From an uncultured Sphingomonadales bacterium (GTDB lineage Bacteria; Pseudomonadota; Alphaproteobacteria; Sphingomonadales; Rhodothalassiaceae), in NCBI GenBank assembly GCA_947499155.1, contig CANMND010000005.1, positions 186,001 to 250,000 of the forward strand: 64,000 bases of DNA, given 5' to 3'. Position 1 is the stretch's first letter; each line of letters begins with the position of its first letter. Both the position numbers and the translations under genes were made by a program. The notes under the pieces were generated by a model. The model ran no database searches. It had not been told where the DNA came from and was given only the letters and a program-made list of their open reading frames with translations. Below, piece after piece: positions 18,273-26,993 of this stretch.

Positions 18273-19933
18273 CTATCGCAAACCTTGCAAATGCGGGCGC
18301 AATTGGCCTGTTGCTTCTTGCCCTTGTGGTTTTCATCTACCAGCGCGGGCTGACCTATCTCATGTTTTTCCAGCAGGAAGAATATGACCGTCGGCGCTTT
18401 ATGGTCTGGCTCAAGCAGACAAAGGCACGGGATCGAACAACAAGCCTTATCGCCATTGTGGCAGGGGTCGTTGGATTCGGCGCAACTTATGGGCAGGCCT
18501 GGACCGCGCCCGTCGCTTCCCTGATTTTGCTGATCGGCATGATTGAAGGGATAAGGCGCAGCATCCTTCCCCGACGTCACGCCAAAAAAGCCCTGGTCAT
18601 GACCAAGCGGGCCAGACGCATTTTGGCCGTCTATATGGCCTTTTCCATCACACTTTGCGCTGCTCTGGGGCTTGTGGCGAGCCAGTGGCAGACCGTTCAA
18701 AGCGGTGCGGTCCTGCTGATCATCCTGATGGTTCTGATTCTTGCCCAATCTGCCCCTTATCTTTTGTCCGCCGCCAATAGCGCATTATCACCACTTGAAT
18801 CCCGGGTGAAAAAGCGCTTTCTGACAGAAGCAAAAGACAAGCTGGCGCGTCTTGATCCTTATGTCATTGGCATTACCGGCAGTTATGGGAAAACCAGCAC
18901 AAAATCCATTTTGGCTCATATTTTATCAGGCGCAGCTCCAACGCTTGCGACACCGGGCAGCGTCAATACGGAAATGGGAATTACCCGGATCATACGAGAA
19001 CAGCTGACACCGGATCATCGCTATTTTATCGTTGAAATGGGTGCCTATGGACCTGGCTCTATTGCGCGCCTTTGCCGCCTCACTCCCCCATCAACCGGGA
19101 TCATTACCGCTATAGGCTGGGCACATTATGAGCGCTTTAAATCTGAGCAGACAGTCTTTGATGCCAAATTCGAGCTGGCAGATGCTGTCACAGCCGCTGG
19201 CGGCACATTAGTCATCAATCAGGATGCCATATCCCAGGACATGCTCTCCACCCGTACCGGCCGCACAGGCGAGACTTATTTGACTATTGGCCGTGGTGAA
19301 CAGGCGTCCCTTCGTCTTCTGGATGTAACCCAAACAGTCGATGGCCTGACCCTTAAAGTTAAAAGCAATGATCTGGGGATAACCGAGTTGCGCGCCCCGC
19401 TTTATGGTACCCATCAGGCCATGAACATACTGGCGGCAACAGCCCTTGGCATGCAACTGGGCCTGTCCATCGACGCCATCCGGGCAGCCTTGGCCAGTGT
19501 CCCCCAGGCCCGCCACCGTCTGGAGGTAACCGAAAGGGGCGGTATCACTATTATTGACGACGCCTATAATGCCAACCCTTCGGGCTTTGCATCAGGTCTG
19601 GAACTTCTGGATGTTTTGCGCAAACCCACCGAAGGCCGCCGTATCCTCATCAGTCCGGGTATGGTCGAACTGGGTGCCCGTCATGACGAAGAACACGCAC
19701 GAATCGGTGAAATCGCCGCACGGCATGTGGATATTGCCCTCATCGTCACGCCGGACCGCATTGAGACTTTTGTCGAGGCATTCCTTGCTCACAAGCCAGA
19801 CAGCGCGATTCTCATGCGTTTTGACCGTCAGGCCGATGCGGAAAACTGGATAAAGGCCAATGCGCGATCAGGCGACGCCATCCTTTACGAAAATAACCTG
19901 CCAGACCTCTATGAAGCCCATCCCGTTTTCTGA
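18269..19933 (+). CDS. Membrane-anchored MurF-like Mur ligase
   Basis: A 554-residue protein in two parts. Residues 1-165 hold about five hydrophobic segments (near 8-27, 58-77, 80-95, 115-135, 143-165). From about 200 on is a Mur ligase core: P-loop GSYGKTSTK with K208, the EMGAYGPGSIARL segment, AIGWAHYERF, a lysine in FDAKFELADA at the place of the carbamylated lysine, and DDAYNANPSG as in MurF, then a full C-terminal Mur domain. The usual N-terminal UDP-MurNAc-peptide-binding domain of MurF is missing. It should therefore make an amide bond at the membrane rather than on a soluble nucleotide precursor. It is coupled to the hydrolase and Ddl-like genes and ends at a terminator. Confidence 0.85.
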   Translation: MTIANLANAGAIGLLLLALVVFIYQRGLTYLMFFQQEEYDRRRFMVWLKQTKARDRTTSLIAIVAGVVGFGATYGQAWTAPVASLILLIGMIEGIRRSILPRRHAKKALVMTKRARRILAVYMAFSITLCAALGLVASQWQTVQSGAVLLIILMVLILAQSAPYLLSAANSALSPLESRVKKRFLTEAKDKLARLDPYVIGITGSYGKTSTKSILAHILSGAAPTLATPGSVNTEMGITRIIREQLTPDHRYFIVEMGAYGPGSIARLCRLTPPSTGIITAIGWAHYERFKSEQTVFDAKFELADAVTAAGGTLVINQDAISQDMLSTRTGRTGETYLTIGRGEQASLRLLDVTQTVDGLTLKVKSNDLGITELRAPLYGTHQAMNILAATALGMQLGLSIDAIRAALASVPQARHRLEVTERGGITIIDDAYNANPSGFASGLELLDVLRKPTEGRRILISPGMVELGARHDEEHARIGEIAARHVDIALIVTPDRIETFVEAFLAHKPDSAILMRFDRQADAENWIKANARSGDAILYENNLPDLYEAHPVF

Positions 19934-19934
19934 C

Positions 19935-19970
19935 AAAAAAAGAGCGGCGTCTGATTAGGCCACTCTTTTT
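19935..19970. terminator. Terminator between convergent MurF-like and TonB-domain genes
   Basis: AAAGAG...CTCTTT with an inner GGC/GCC pairing (one mismatch) is flanked by an A-run on the left and a T-run on the right, so it can stop transcripts from both sides. Confidence 0.7.
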
Positions 19971-19993
19971 CACATTTATAAGACACTTTTGGT

Positions 19994-20377
19994 TTAGTTC
20001 AGCACCCAGCTCAGCGGCAGATCAAATGTCAGTTCAGCCTCACTTAAGCTCTGGGGTGGTTTTGGCAATGGATTCACGCGATCCATGAGCCGCGAAATTT
20101 CGCCATCAAGAATTTTGTGGCCGGTAGATTCAATTACTTCATAAGACTGGATTGCACCGGATCGGTCCATCGTCACACGGACCCTGGCAACGCCCTCCAT
20201 TTCTCGTATCAGTGCCGTACGCGGATAAATCTGTTTCGATGCGACCGATTGAGCAACTGAGTTCTGCCAATTATCGAGACTCGACGCACTGGCAGGACCT
20301 GCCTGTACAAAAAAACCAAGCGCAATCGCCAATGCGCCAATAAAGACTACACGCGTAAGCATAACATCACATTCCAT
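19994..20377 (-). CDS. Secreted TonB C-terminal-domain protein
   Basis: A small 127-residue protein with a signal peptide (MLTRVVFIGALAIALGFFVQ..., cleavage likely after ASA). The remainder is a single TonB C-terminal-like domain: YPRTALIREMEGVARVRVTM, then SYEVIESTGHKILDGEI. True TonB has an N-terminal membrane anchor and a proline-rich spacer; both are absent, so it should be a free periplasmic domain. The start could be at 20377 or at an internal ATG at 20362. No ExbB, ExbD or receptor gene is adjacent, so a role in iron or TonB-dependent transport is not supported by context. Confidence 0.75.
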   Translation of the reverse strand: MECDVMLTRVVFIGALAIALGFFVQAGPASASSLDNWQNSVAQSVASKQIYPRTALIREMEGVARVRVTMDRSGAIQSYEVIESTGHKILDGEISRLMDRVNPLPKPPQSLSEAELTFDLPLSWVLN

Positions 20378-20551
20378 CTGTAAAATCTACGACCCACCTG
20401 ACCTGTGTCAGGCCAGCACCATTGGCATGGATCAAATCAGTAAAAATTTCCCTATCAAATAAGGTTAAATTGCGCATTAAGGGCACAAAATTACACGCAT
20501 ATGCATATCTGCAACACGGGAATACAGAGAAAAATATGGTTGTTAGGGAAA

Positions 20552-20626
<75 letters not shown>

Positions 20627-20675
20627 ATGACAGCATGACTGTGAGGGCGGTCTTTGCCATAGCCGGACAAAAGAC

Positions 20676-20697
20676 GCAAGCCTATCGGAAGGCTTGC
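20676..20697. repeat. Perfect 8-bp hairpin upstream of the small basic protein
   Basis: GCAAGCCT and AGGCTTGC flank a six-base loop between tRNA-Thr and the small gene at 20730. No T-run follows on the plus strand, so it is not a standard terminator; it would lie in the leader of the small gene. Confidence 0.4.
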
Positions 20698-20729
20698 AGC
20701 AAATTCTCCTCTCTTCTATCGTCAGGGTC

Positions 20730-20897
20730 ATGTCACAAGATCAAATAAAAAAGGATAAGGATGCGCTCAAAAGAGCCCGCCTTGCCGACGCCCTGAAGGC
20801 CAATCTGCGCCGCAGAAAAGAGCAAATGCGTGCGCGAAAAATACCGGATTCGGCCCATGAGGAAAACGATAAAAACAATGATACTTCAAAAACCTGA
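20730..20897 (+). CDS. Small basic hypothetical protein
   Basis: A 55-residue protein rich in lysine and arginine. A central helix of the type LADALKANLRRRKEQMRARK is followed by an acidic, disordered tail. The frame opens at 20694 but the ATG at 20730 has AGGG ahead and fits best. Small proteins with this ALKANLRRRK pattern recur in Alphaproteobacteria as I recall; no function is known to me. It could bind nucleic acid or ribosomes judging only by charge. Confidence 0.55.
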   Translation: MSQDQIKKDKDALKRARLADALKANLRRRKEQMRARKIPDSAHEENDKNNDTSKT

Positions 20898-21012
20898 CAT
20901 ATGCCGGTTCAGAATTACTCAATCTTCTCCAAAAGTTAACCGATTGCGAACCAGTTTACGTTAATATTGCCTGAAGCTGTCAGTTCAAAAAGCCATTACA
21001 GGCCGCGTTTTC

Positions 21013-21348
21013 ATGAACGATTTCGTCACGCCGAAAGACCGCAGGAATCACCCTCGCCGCTCCGTGATCTGGCTGGGAACTCTCAGGGTGGGAGAATTCA
21101 GCTTTCCGTGCCGCGTTCTTGACCTCTCGCTGGCCGGGGCTCGCATTCGCCTCTCACTTCCTCTCAAAAAAGATGCATCGGTTATTCTTTGCATTTCCCG
21201 CTGTGGCGACCTGCCGGCAAAAGTCGCCTGGCATCAGAATGACACTTTGGGGCTGGACTTCACCTTGCCCCCACAGGAACTATCCTTGTTGTTGGGAGAG
21301 TCGGCCGTCAGAACACTGGGACTTGACCAGGCCACCCAGAGAGGATGA
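21013..21348 (+). CDS. PilZ domain protein
   Basis: A 111-residue single-domain PilZ protein. The cyclic-di-GMP-binding signature is seen as the basic RRNHPRRS (RxxxR type) near residue 11 and DLSLAGARI near residue 37 (D/NxSxxG type), followed by the beta-barrel strands. It would bind c-di-GMP and act on a partner, since it has no output domain of its own. Neighbours give no target: the D-amino-acid aminotransferase begins 53 nt downstream. c-di-GMP enzymes are not in this window. Confidence 0.82.
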   Translation: MNDFVTPKDRRNHPRRSVIWLGTLRVGEFSFPCRVLDLSLAGARIRLSLPLKKDASVILCISRCGDLPAKVAWHQNDTLGLDFTLPPQELSLLLGESAVRTLGLDQATQRG

Positions 21349-21400
21349 AAGTAGGCGTATACCAAGATCAATTCCCCTCAAGTCGTGAGTACCTGCCCCA

Positions 21401-22297
21401 GTGTCCCGCATCGCCTATGTCAATGGTCGCTATCAGTCGCTGTCTGCCGCACATGTTCATATTGAGGATCGCGGCTTTCAGTTTTCAGATGGTGTCTATG
21501 AGGTCTGTCTTTATCTCAATGGTAAAGCCCTTGATTTTCATCCCCATATGGACCGGCTGGATCGGTCGCTGCTGGAGCTTTCCATCACGCCCCCCATGGG
21601 GCGACGCCCGCTTGGCCGGATCATGGATCGGCTTGTTGCACGAAACCGTCTGCGGCATGCGACCCTTTATCTTCAGGTAACCCGCGGAGTCGCAAAACGC
21701 GACCATGCATTTCCCGCCTGCCCTCCCCGTCCGACATTGGTGATGGTGGCGCGTCGATTCGATCCGTTTGCGCTTCTACAAAGGCAAAATTCCGGCGTTC
21801 ATATTGCCACCCTGCCCGATGGTCGCTGGAGTCGGTGCGATATCAAGTCAGTATCCCTGCTGGGGAATGTGCTGGCAAAGCAGGCAGCCAAAGATGCGGG
21901 GGCAGATGAGGCCTGGATGCTGGATAGTGATGGTCTTGTGACCGAAGGCGCATCCACAACCGCATGGATCGTGCAGTCAGACGGCACCTTGCGCACCCGC
22001 CAACTGGGGAACGACATCCTTCCCGGCATCACCCGGCAGGTTATTATGGAGATCGCCCGCGAAAACGACCTGGCTATCATTGAGGAGCCTTTCACCCCTG
22101 CAGACGCACATGGGGCGCAAGAAGCCTTCATAGCCTCCACAACAGCAGGTGTGATGCCGGTCATCGCCCTTGATGGCAAGCAGATTGGAACCGGCAAACC
22201 TGGTCCTGTCAGTCGCGGCCTGATTGCCCGTCACTGGAGCCATACGGCACGCGAGACAGGCTTTCATCCCGTCCAGGATGGTTTGCTTATCCTTTAA
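21401..22297 (+). CDS. D-amino-acid aminotransferase (fold-type IV PLP)
   Basis: A 298-residue class IV aminotransferase. The PLP lysine is K149 in CDIKSVSLLGNVLAKQ, the form usual in D-amino-acid transaminases. Later motifs EGASTTAW and LPGITRQVIMEIA bind the cofactor phosphate. Such enzymes interconvert D-Ala and D-Glu with their keto acids; branched-chain or aminodeoxychorismate activities are alternatives within the fold. The start is GTG with a weak ribosome site. The last 11 bases overlap the end of the converging SDR-type gene. Its product could feed the Ddl-like/MurF-like trio upstream, but this is inference. Confidence 0.85.
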   Translation: MSRIAYVNGRYQSLSAAHVHIEDRGFQFSDGVYEVCLYLNGKALDFHPHMDRLDRSLLELSITPPMGRRPLGRIMDRLVARNRLRHATLYLQVTRGVAKRDHAFPACPPRPTLVMVARRFDPFALLQRQNSGVHIATLPDGRWSRCDIKSVSLLGNVLAKQAAKDAGADEAWMLDSDGLVTEGASTTAWIVQSDGTLRTRQLGNDILPGITRQVIMEIARENDLAIIEEPFTPADAHGAQEAFIASTTAGVMPVIALDGKQIGTGKPGPVSRGLIARHWSHTARETGFHPVQDGLLIL

Positions 22298-23168
22298 GGG
22301 ATGTGGCCAAAGCCTCTAGACCCACACGGTAATCAGGAAAAGCGAGTTCCACGCCCAGTTCTTCCCTGATCAGCCGGTTACTGACTCGTTTATTGTCCTT
22401 GTAAAAACTGCGCGCCATCGGCGACATGTCTGCATCTTTAAAGGAGATTTCAGGCGAAGGCTCCATGCCAAGAAGTCCGGCAGCATAGGCCGTCACCTCG
22501 CTTTGGGGCGCAGGCAGGTCGTCACACACATTATAAATGGCACCTGCGCGCGGCCTTGCCATGGATGCGACAAGTGTGTTGACGATATCCTCCACATGAA
22601 TACGCGAGAAAACATGGCCCGGAAGTGCAACGCGCCGCGCTTGTCCTGCCAGAAGACTTTGCAAAACATTGCGTCCCGGTCCGTAAATTCCCGCAAGCCT
22701 GAACACATGGATCGGAACGCCATGATCCCGATAAAGCGCGAGCCATGCATTTTCTGCGGATTGCCGTCTTTCACCCCGTTCTGTTGCCGGACTGTTGGGT
22801 GTTGTTTCGTCCACCCAGCCGCCCCCATGATCACCGTAAACGCCGGTTGTGGAAAGATAGGCTACCCAGGACAGGCCTGACGCTTTGCTTAAGGTATCAC
22901 CATGATGGCGCAGAACCGGATCACCTTCAGCATCAGGGGGCACGGACGAAAGCACATGGGATGCCTGCGACAACTCTCTCTCGCCTGCATCATCCATAGG
23001 CGTCACGCCGTCAAACACATGAACAGACAATCCTGCCGCCTGCATTGCCTCGGCTTTTTCAGCACTGCGCACAGTACCCGTTACCTGCCAGCCCTGATAT
23101 GCCAGACGATCGGCAAGAAAACCGGCGCTAAACCCCAATCCAAAGCAAAAAAGTCTTTTTTCCGCCAT
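22287..23168 (-). CDS. NAD(P)-binding SDR-family protein (YeeZ-like)
   Basis: A 293-residue Rossmann protein of the extended SDR/epimerase type. The N-terminal glycine motif is FGLGFSAGFLADRLA, closer to the YeeZ-like atypical SDRs than to sugar epimerases. YLSTTGVYGDHGG and the following segment resemble the catalytic STGVYG region, and FRLAGIYGPGRN matches the substrate side. The reaction is unknown. It is divergent from the TPR gene with only 23 bp between start codons, and convergent with the aminotransferase, overlapping its 3' end. Confidence 0.78.
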   Translation of the reverse strand: MAEKRLFCFGLGFSAGFLADRLAYQGWQVTGTVRSAEKAEAMQAAGLSVHVFDGVTPMDDAGERELSQASHVLSSVPPDAEGDPVLRHHGDTLSKASGLSWVAYLSTTGVYGDHGGGWVDETTPNSPATERGERRQSAENAWLALYRDHGVPIHVFRLAGIYGPGRNVLQSLLAGQARRVALPGHVFSRIHVEDIVNTLVASMARPRAGAIYNVCDDLPAPQSEVTAYAAGLLGMEPSPEISFKDADMSPMARSFYKDNKRVSNRLIREELGVELAFPDYRVGLEALATSLKG

Positions 23169-23191
23169 CAGCTGCTGTCACCTTATGCATC

Positions 23192-24208
23192 ATGAAAAAC
23201 ACCCGTTCCTATCTTGCACAGATTGCGGCCATAATCACTGTGACATTCCCGGTTATGGCTGCTGCGCCGTTTTCTGTCGCCATGGCACAGTCATCCTCAG
23301 AGCCTTTGGCAGAAGTGCCTGTCAACCCGCGTCATCGCCTTGATCCTGATCGACAAGGGCAAGAGGGTGCTTTTGATGGCGAGCAGTCTCGTGAATCAGC
23401 CGGGTCATTTGCTCAACCGCCAGATCGCACCATGTCAAAGGCTGAGACAGAAAGGGAAGCCCGACGCTACCGGACCTGCATGGGCTTTATCGAGGTCAAC
23501 CCGCAACGCGCATTGGAAAACGCACAAAGCTGGCAGGCAGAGGGAGCAGGACTTCCCGCCAAACACTGCATGGCCGTCGCCATGGCAGCCCTTGGGCACT
23601 ATGAAGAGGCCGCAGAACATCTGCGTGTTCTGGCCGATGCGTTTCGTAGCGGACAGGGCTTAAGCTTTGATATTGTGCAGGCTGATAATCCCTATAGCCT
23701 GATTGCCAGCATTCATGCCCAGATGGGGAATGCTCTTTTAATGGCCGATCAGCCGCAGCAGGCCTATACGGCTTTTTCGCAAGGACTGGCAGAAGCACCC
23801 CCCCATGACGACGAGATAGTGCGTGAGCTTTACATTGACCGTGCCCGTGCCTCCGCCATCACAGGAGACTATCAAGACGCCATCAAGGATCTGGAGCAGG
23901 CAAGGCTGATCGACGGCTGGCGGGCCGATATCGCCCTTTATCTGGCAAGCGCCCGGCGCATGGCAGGTGAATATGATCCCGCATTTGACACCATCAATCT
24001 GGCCTTGGAACTGGACCAGGACAATCCGGCAATTTATCTGGAAAGGGGCAATATCAATCGACTATTGGGCCGCGTTACCGATGCCCGGACCGATTGGCAG
24101 ATGGTTGTTGCCCGCTGGCCCCAAAGTGCCGCAGCATACGCTGCCCGCGCCAATCTTGCAGCCCAGGACACGCCCTCTGCACCACCACCCAGCAACCCAA
24201 AAGACTGA
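23192..24208 (+). CDS. Exported TPR-repeat protein
   Basis: A 338-residue protein with a signal peptide (about 1-31, ending VAMAQ). A low-complexity linker follows, then from about residue 95 several tetratricopeptide repeats, such as AMAALGHYEEAAEHLRVLADAF, ALLMADQPQQAYTAFSQG and the later ALELDQDNPAIYLERGNINRL. It should be periplasmic and serve as a protein-interaction scaffold. The gene precedes trpF by 56 nt on the same strand and may be co-transcribed, but it has no evident role in tryptophan synthesis. Confidence 0.8.
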   Translation: MKNTRSYLAQIAAIITVTFPVMAAAPFSVAMAQSSSEPLAEVPVNPRHRLDPDRQGQEGAFDGEQSRESAGSFAQPPDRTMSKAETEREARRYRTCMGFIEVNPQRALENAQSWQAEGAGLPAKHCMAVAMAALGHYEEAAEHLRVLADAFRSGQGLSFDIVQADNPYSLIASIHAQMGNALLMADQPQQAYTAFSQGLAEAPPHDDEIVRELYIDRARASAITGDYQDAIKDLEQARLIDGWRADIALYLASARRMAGEYDPAFDTINLALELDQDNPAIYLERGNINRLLGRVTDARTDWQMVVARWPQSAAAYAARANLAAQDTPSAPPPSNPKD

Positions 24209-24264
24209 CGCTTCACCTTCGCCAAGCTTGCAGACATTTGACTTGCAGGCTAAACCGCACAGAC

Positions 24265-24921
24265 ATGGCACTTGATGTAAAAATATGTGGATTGAAGACA
24301 GCTGATGCGTTCCTTGCCGCCCAGTCCGGCGGGGCACGTTGGGCAGGCTTTGTGTTTTATGAAAAGTCGCCTCGCTATATCAGCCCTGCGGAAGCACGCG
24401 TCTTGTCTGCCCTGAAATCTGAATCTCTTCAAACCGTCGGGGTTTATGTGGATGCCGACGACGCGCTTTTTGCAGAAACAGCCAGTGCCGTTGACTGGTT
24501 TCAGCTTCACGGATCAGAGTCGCCGGAACGTGCGCTTGAACTGCGCAAACGCCATGGCCGGAAAATTATCAAGGCGATCAAGGTTCATACTGCCGACGAT
24601 ATAAAATCAGCCGATGCCTTCAAGGACGTGGCGGACATAATCCTGTTTGATGCAAAGCCTGCGCCTGACGCCATCCTTCCCGGAGGCAATGGCCGCGCCT
24701 TTGACTGGCATTTGCTTCAGCATCAAACCATGACCTTGCCCTGGATCTTGTCGGGTGGCATTGATGAACGAAATCTGCAGCAGGCCTTATCCACCAGCGC
24801 TGCTTATGCGGTCGATATTTCGTCAGGCGTCGAATCTTCTCCTGGCACCAAGGATCTGGCTAAAATTACCCGCTTTCTTGAACGGGCGCGAACCCTGACG
24901 GCAAAGGAGCACGACGCGTGA
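24265..24921 (+). CDS. trpF: Phosphoribosylanthranilate isomerase
   Basis: TrpF performs the Amadori rearrangement of phosphoribosylanthranilate in tryptophan synthesis. The start at 24265 gives [11 protein letters not shown], the family N-terminus with the catalytic cysteine in KICGL; the frame is open further upstream into the TPR gene. Length is 218 aa. Other motifs are [21 protein letters not shown] and the C-terminal [10 protein letters not shown] and [14 protein letters not shown]. It overlaps trpB (GTGA), which starts the trpF-trpB-trpA-accD-folC cluster. Confidence 0.96.
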   Translation: MALDVKICGLKTADAFLAAQSGGARWAGFVFYEKSPRYISPAEARVLSALKSESLQTVGVYVDADDALFAETASAVDWFQLHGSESPERALELRKRHGRKIIKAIKVHTADDIKSADAFKDVADIILFDAKPAPDAILPGGNGRAFDWHLLQHQTMTLPWILSGGIDERNLQQALSTSAAYAVDISSGVESSPGTKDLAKITRFLERARTLTAKEHDA

Positions 24922-26144
24922 CAACAGATAAGGGCAAAAGACCCAACAGTTACAGGGCAGGCCCCGATACAGACGGTCATTTTGGCGATTTTGGCGGTCG
25001 CTATGTGGCGGAAACGCTGATGCCACTGATTCTGTCAGTGGAACGCGCCTATGATGAGGCCCGCAACGATCCCGCCTTTCAGGCTGAACTTGATGACCTC
25101 ATGACCCATTATGTCGGTCGTCCCAGCCCGCTTTATCATGCAGCACCCTTAAGTGAGCATCTTGGCGGCGCCAAGATCTACTTTAAGCGCGACGAGCTGA
25201 ACCATACAGGTGCCCACAAGATCAATCACGCCGTAGGTCAGGTGCTTTTGGCGCGACGGATGGGGAAAACCCGCATTATCGCAGAAACCGGCGCAGGCCA
25301 GCATGGGGTCGCAACTGCAACCGTTGCCGCACGCTTTGGGCTTCCATGCACCATCTTCATGGGTGCAAAGGACATTGAACGCCAAAAGCCCAACGTCTTT
25401 CGCATGCGGCTTTTGGGTGCTGAGGTTCGGGCCTGCCATTCAGGATCTGCCACCCTTAAAGACGCCATGAATGAAGCAATCCGCCATTGGGTGTCCACGG
25501 TTGAAGATACGTTTTATGTGATTGGGACAGTCGCTGGCCCACATCCCTATCCGGCTATGGTGCGCGATTTTCAGTCCGTGATCGGTCATGAGGCCAAGGC
25601 ACAGATGCTGGAGCGCGAGGGCCGCCTGCCGGACAGTCTGGTTGCCTGCATCGGCGGCGGGTCCAATGCACTGGGCCTGTTTCATGCCTTTCTTGATGAC
25701 CCTGATGTTGCTGCCTACGCGGTGGAAGCTGCAGGCCGGGGCGTTGAAACTGGCGAACATGCTGCCGCCATTGCAGGGGGTGCACCGGGCGTACTTCATG
25801 GCAACCGCACCTTTTTGCTTCAGGATGATGACGGCCAGATCAAGGAAGCCCATTCCATATCCGCAGGTCTTGATTATCCAGGAATCGGCCCTGAACATGC
25901 ATGGCTCTCAGAAACCGGCCGTGTCAATTATGTGTCCGCCACCGATGATGAAGCCCTTGAGGCCTTTCAGCTTTGCGCCCGGCTTGAGGGTATCTTGCCC
26001 GCGCTGGAGCCAAGCCATGCCCTTGCCCATGTCATAAAGCTCGCGCCGACCCTGCCGAAAGACCATCTGATGATCATGAATCTGTGCGGACGCGGCGACA
26101 AGGATATCTTCACCATCGCTGATGCCCTGGGAGTGGAACTGTGA
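24918..26144 (+). CDS. trpB: Tryptophan synthase beta chain
   Basis: TrpB condenses indole with serine to give tryptophan. PLP binds K101 in [24 protein letters not shown] and the phosphate loop GGGSNALG follow. The 408-residue length is normal. It starts with GTG overlapping the trpF stop, preceded by AAAGGAG, and its own stop overlaps the trpA GTG, so the alpha and beta subunits are made in a coupled way, as their complex needs. Confidence 0.97.
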   Translation: MTTDKGKRPNSYRAGPDTDGHFGDFGGRYVAETLMPLILSVERAYDEARNDPAFQAELDDLMTHYVGRPSPLYHAAPLSEHLGGAKIYFKRDELNHTGAHKINHAVGQVLLARRMGKTRIIAETGAGQHGVATATVAARFGLPCTIFMGAKDIERQKPNVFRMRLLGAEVRACHSGSATLKDAMNEAIRHWVSTVEDTFYVIGTVAGPHPYPAMVRDFQSVIGHEAKAQMLEREGRLPDSLVACIGGGSNALGLFHAFLDDPDVAAYAVEAAGRGVETGEHAAAIAGGAPGVLHGNRTFLLQDDDGQIKEAHSISAGLDYPGIGPEHAWLSETGRVNYVSATDDEALEAFQLCARLEGILPALEPSHALAHVIKLAPTLPKDHLMIMNLCGRGDKDIFTIADALGVEL

Positions 26145-26965
26145 GCACCCGTATCGAAAAACGCTTCCAACTGCTCAAAGATCAAAAGCGGGCCGGCCTT
26201 ATCACCTTCACGACAGCAGGTGATCCCGACCCTGTGACCTTTGCACAGATTCTGGCGGGCCTTCCCAAAGCCGGTGCGGATATTATCGAGCTTGGGATGC
26301 CATTCACTGATCCCATGGCCGATGGCCCTGTTATTCAAAGAGCCAGTCTGCGGGCCTTAAAGGCCGGGATGTCCGTCAAAAGAACTCTGAAGATTGTCGC
26401 TGATTTCAGACTTAACGATCAGGATACGCCGATTGTGCTGATGGGCTATTTCAACCCGATCATGGCCTATGGCATATCCGAATTCGTGAAAGATGCAGCC
26501 AAGGCAGGGGTGGATGGCCTGATTATCGCCGATCTTCCGCCTGAAGAAGACGCCCAATTGCGACTCCCTGCCAATAAAGCAGGGCTTGCCATGATCCGTC
26601 TGGCGGCCCCCACAACAGACGACCAGCGCCTTCCTCGCGTACTCGACGGGGCGTCAGGTTTCCTTTATTATGTGGCGATTGCAGGAGTGACGGGAACCAA
26701 AAGTGCCGCTGACAGCCATATTTCGGAAGCTGTCACCAGAATCAGGGCGCAGTCGTCCTTGCCTGTCGCAGTCGGATTTGGCATCAGAACAGCCGACCAT
26801 GTGGCGCAGATCACCAACCATGCAGATGCTGCCATCGTTGGTTCTGCTATCATTAGTGAGATTGAAAGCAGACTTGATCAGCAAGGTCGGGCCACTGCAG
26901 GTCTGGTAGACGAAACCTTGAACTTCGTGCAATCTTTGGCATCTGGCCTTTCCCGAAATCGGTAA
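26141..26965 (+). CDS. trpA: Tryptophan synthase alpha chain
   Basis: TrpA cleaves indole-3-glycerol phosphate to indole, which tunnels to TrpB. The TIM-barrel protein (274 aa) has FTTAGDPDP, the catalytic Glu in [17 protein letters not shown], and [14 protein letters not shown] with its Asp. The phosphate-binding end is [11 protein letters not shown]. The GTG start overlaps trpB by 4 nt. accD begins 28 nt downstream. Confidence 0.97.
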   Translation: MSTRIEKRFQLLKDQKRAGLITFTTAGDPDPVTFAQILAGLPKAGADIIELGMPFTDPMADGPVIQRASLRALKAGMSVKRTLKIVADFRLNDQDTPIVLMGYFNPIMAYGISEFVKDAAKAGVDGLIIADLPPEEDAQLRLPANKAGLAMIRLAAPTTDDQRLPRVLDGASGFLYYVAIAGVTGTKSAADSHISEAVTRIRAQSSLPVAVGFGIRTADHVAQITNHADAAIVGSAIISEIESRLDQQGRATAGLVDETLNFVQSLASGLSRNR

Positions 26966-26993
26966 TGGTTAAGGGACAATAAGGAACGCATTC

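Noticed and set aside
24209-24264. Possible trp attenuator upstream of trpF
   Set aside because: No leader peptide with Trp codons and no terminator/antiterminator pair in the short gap.
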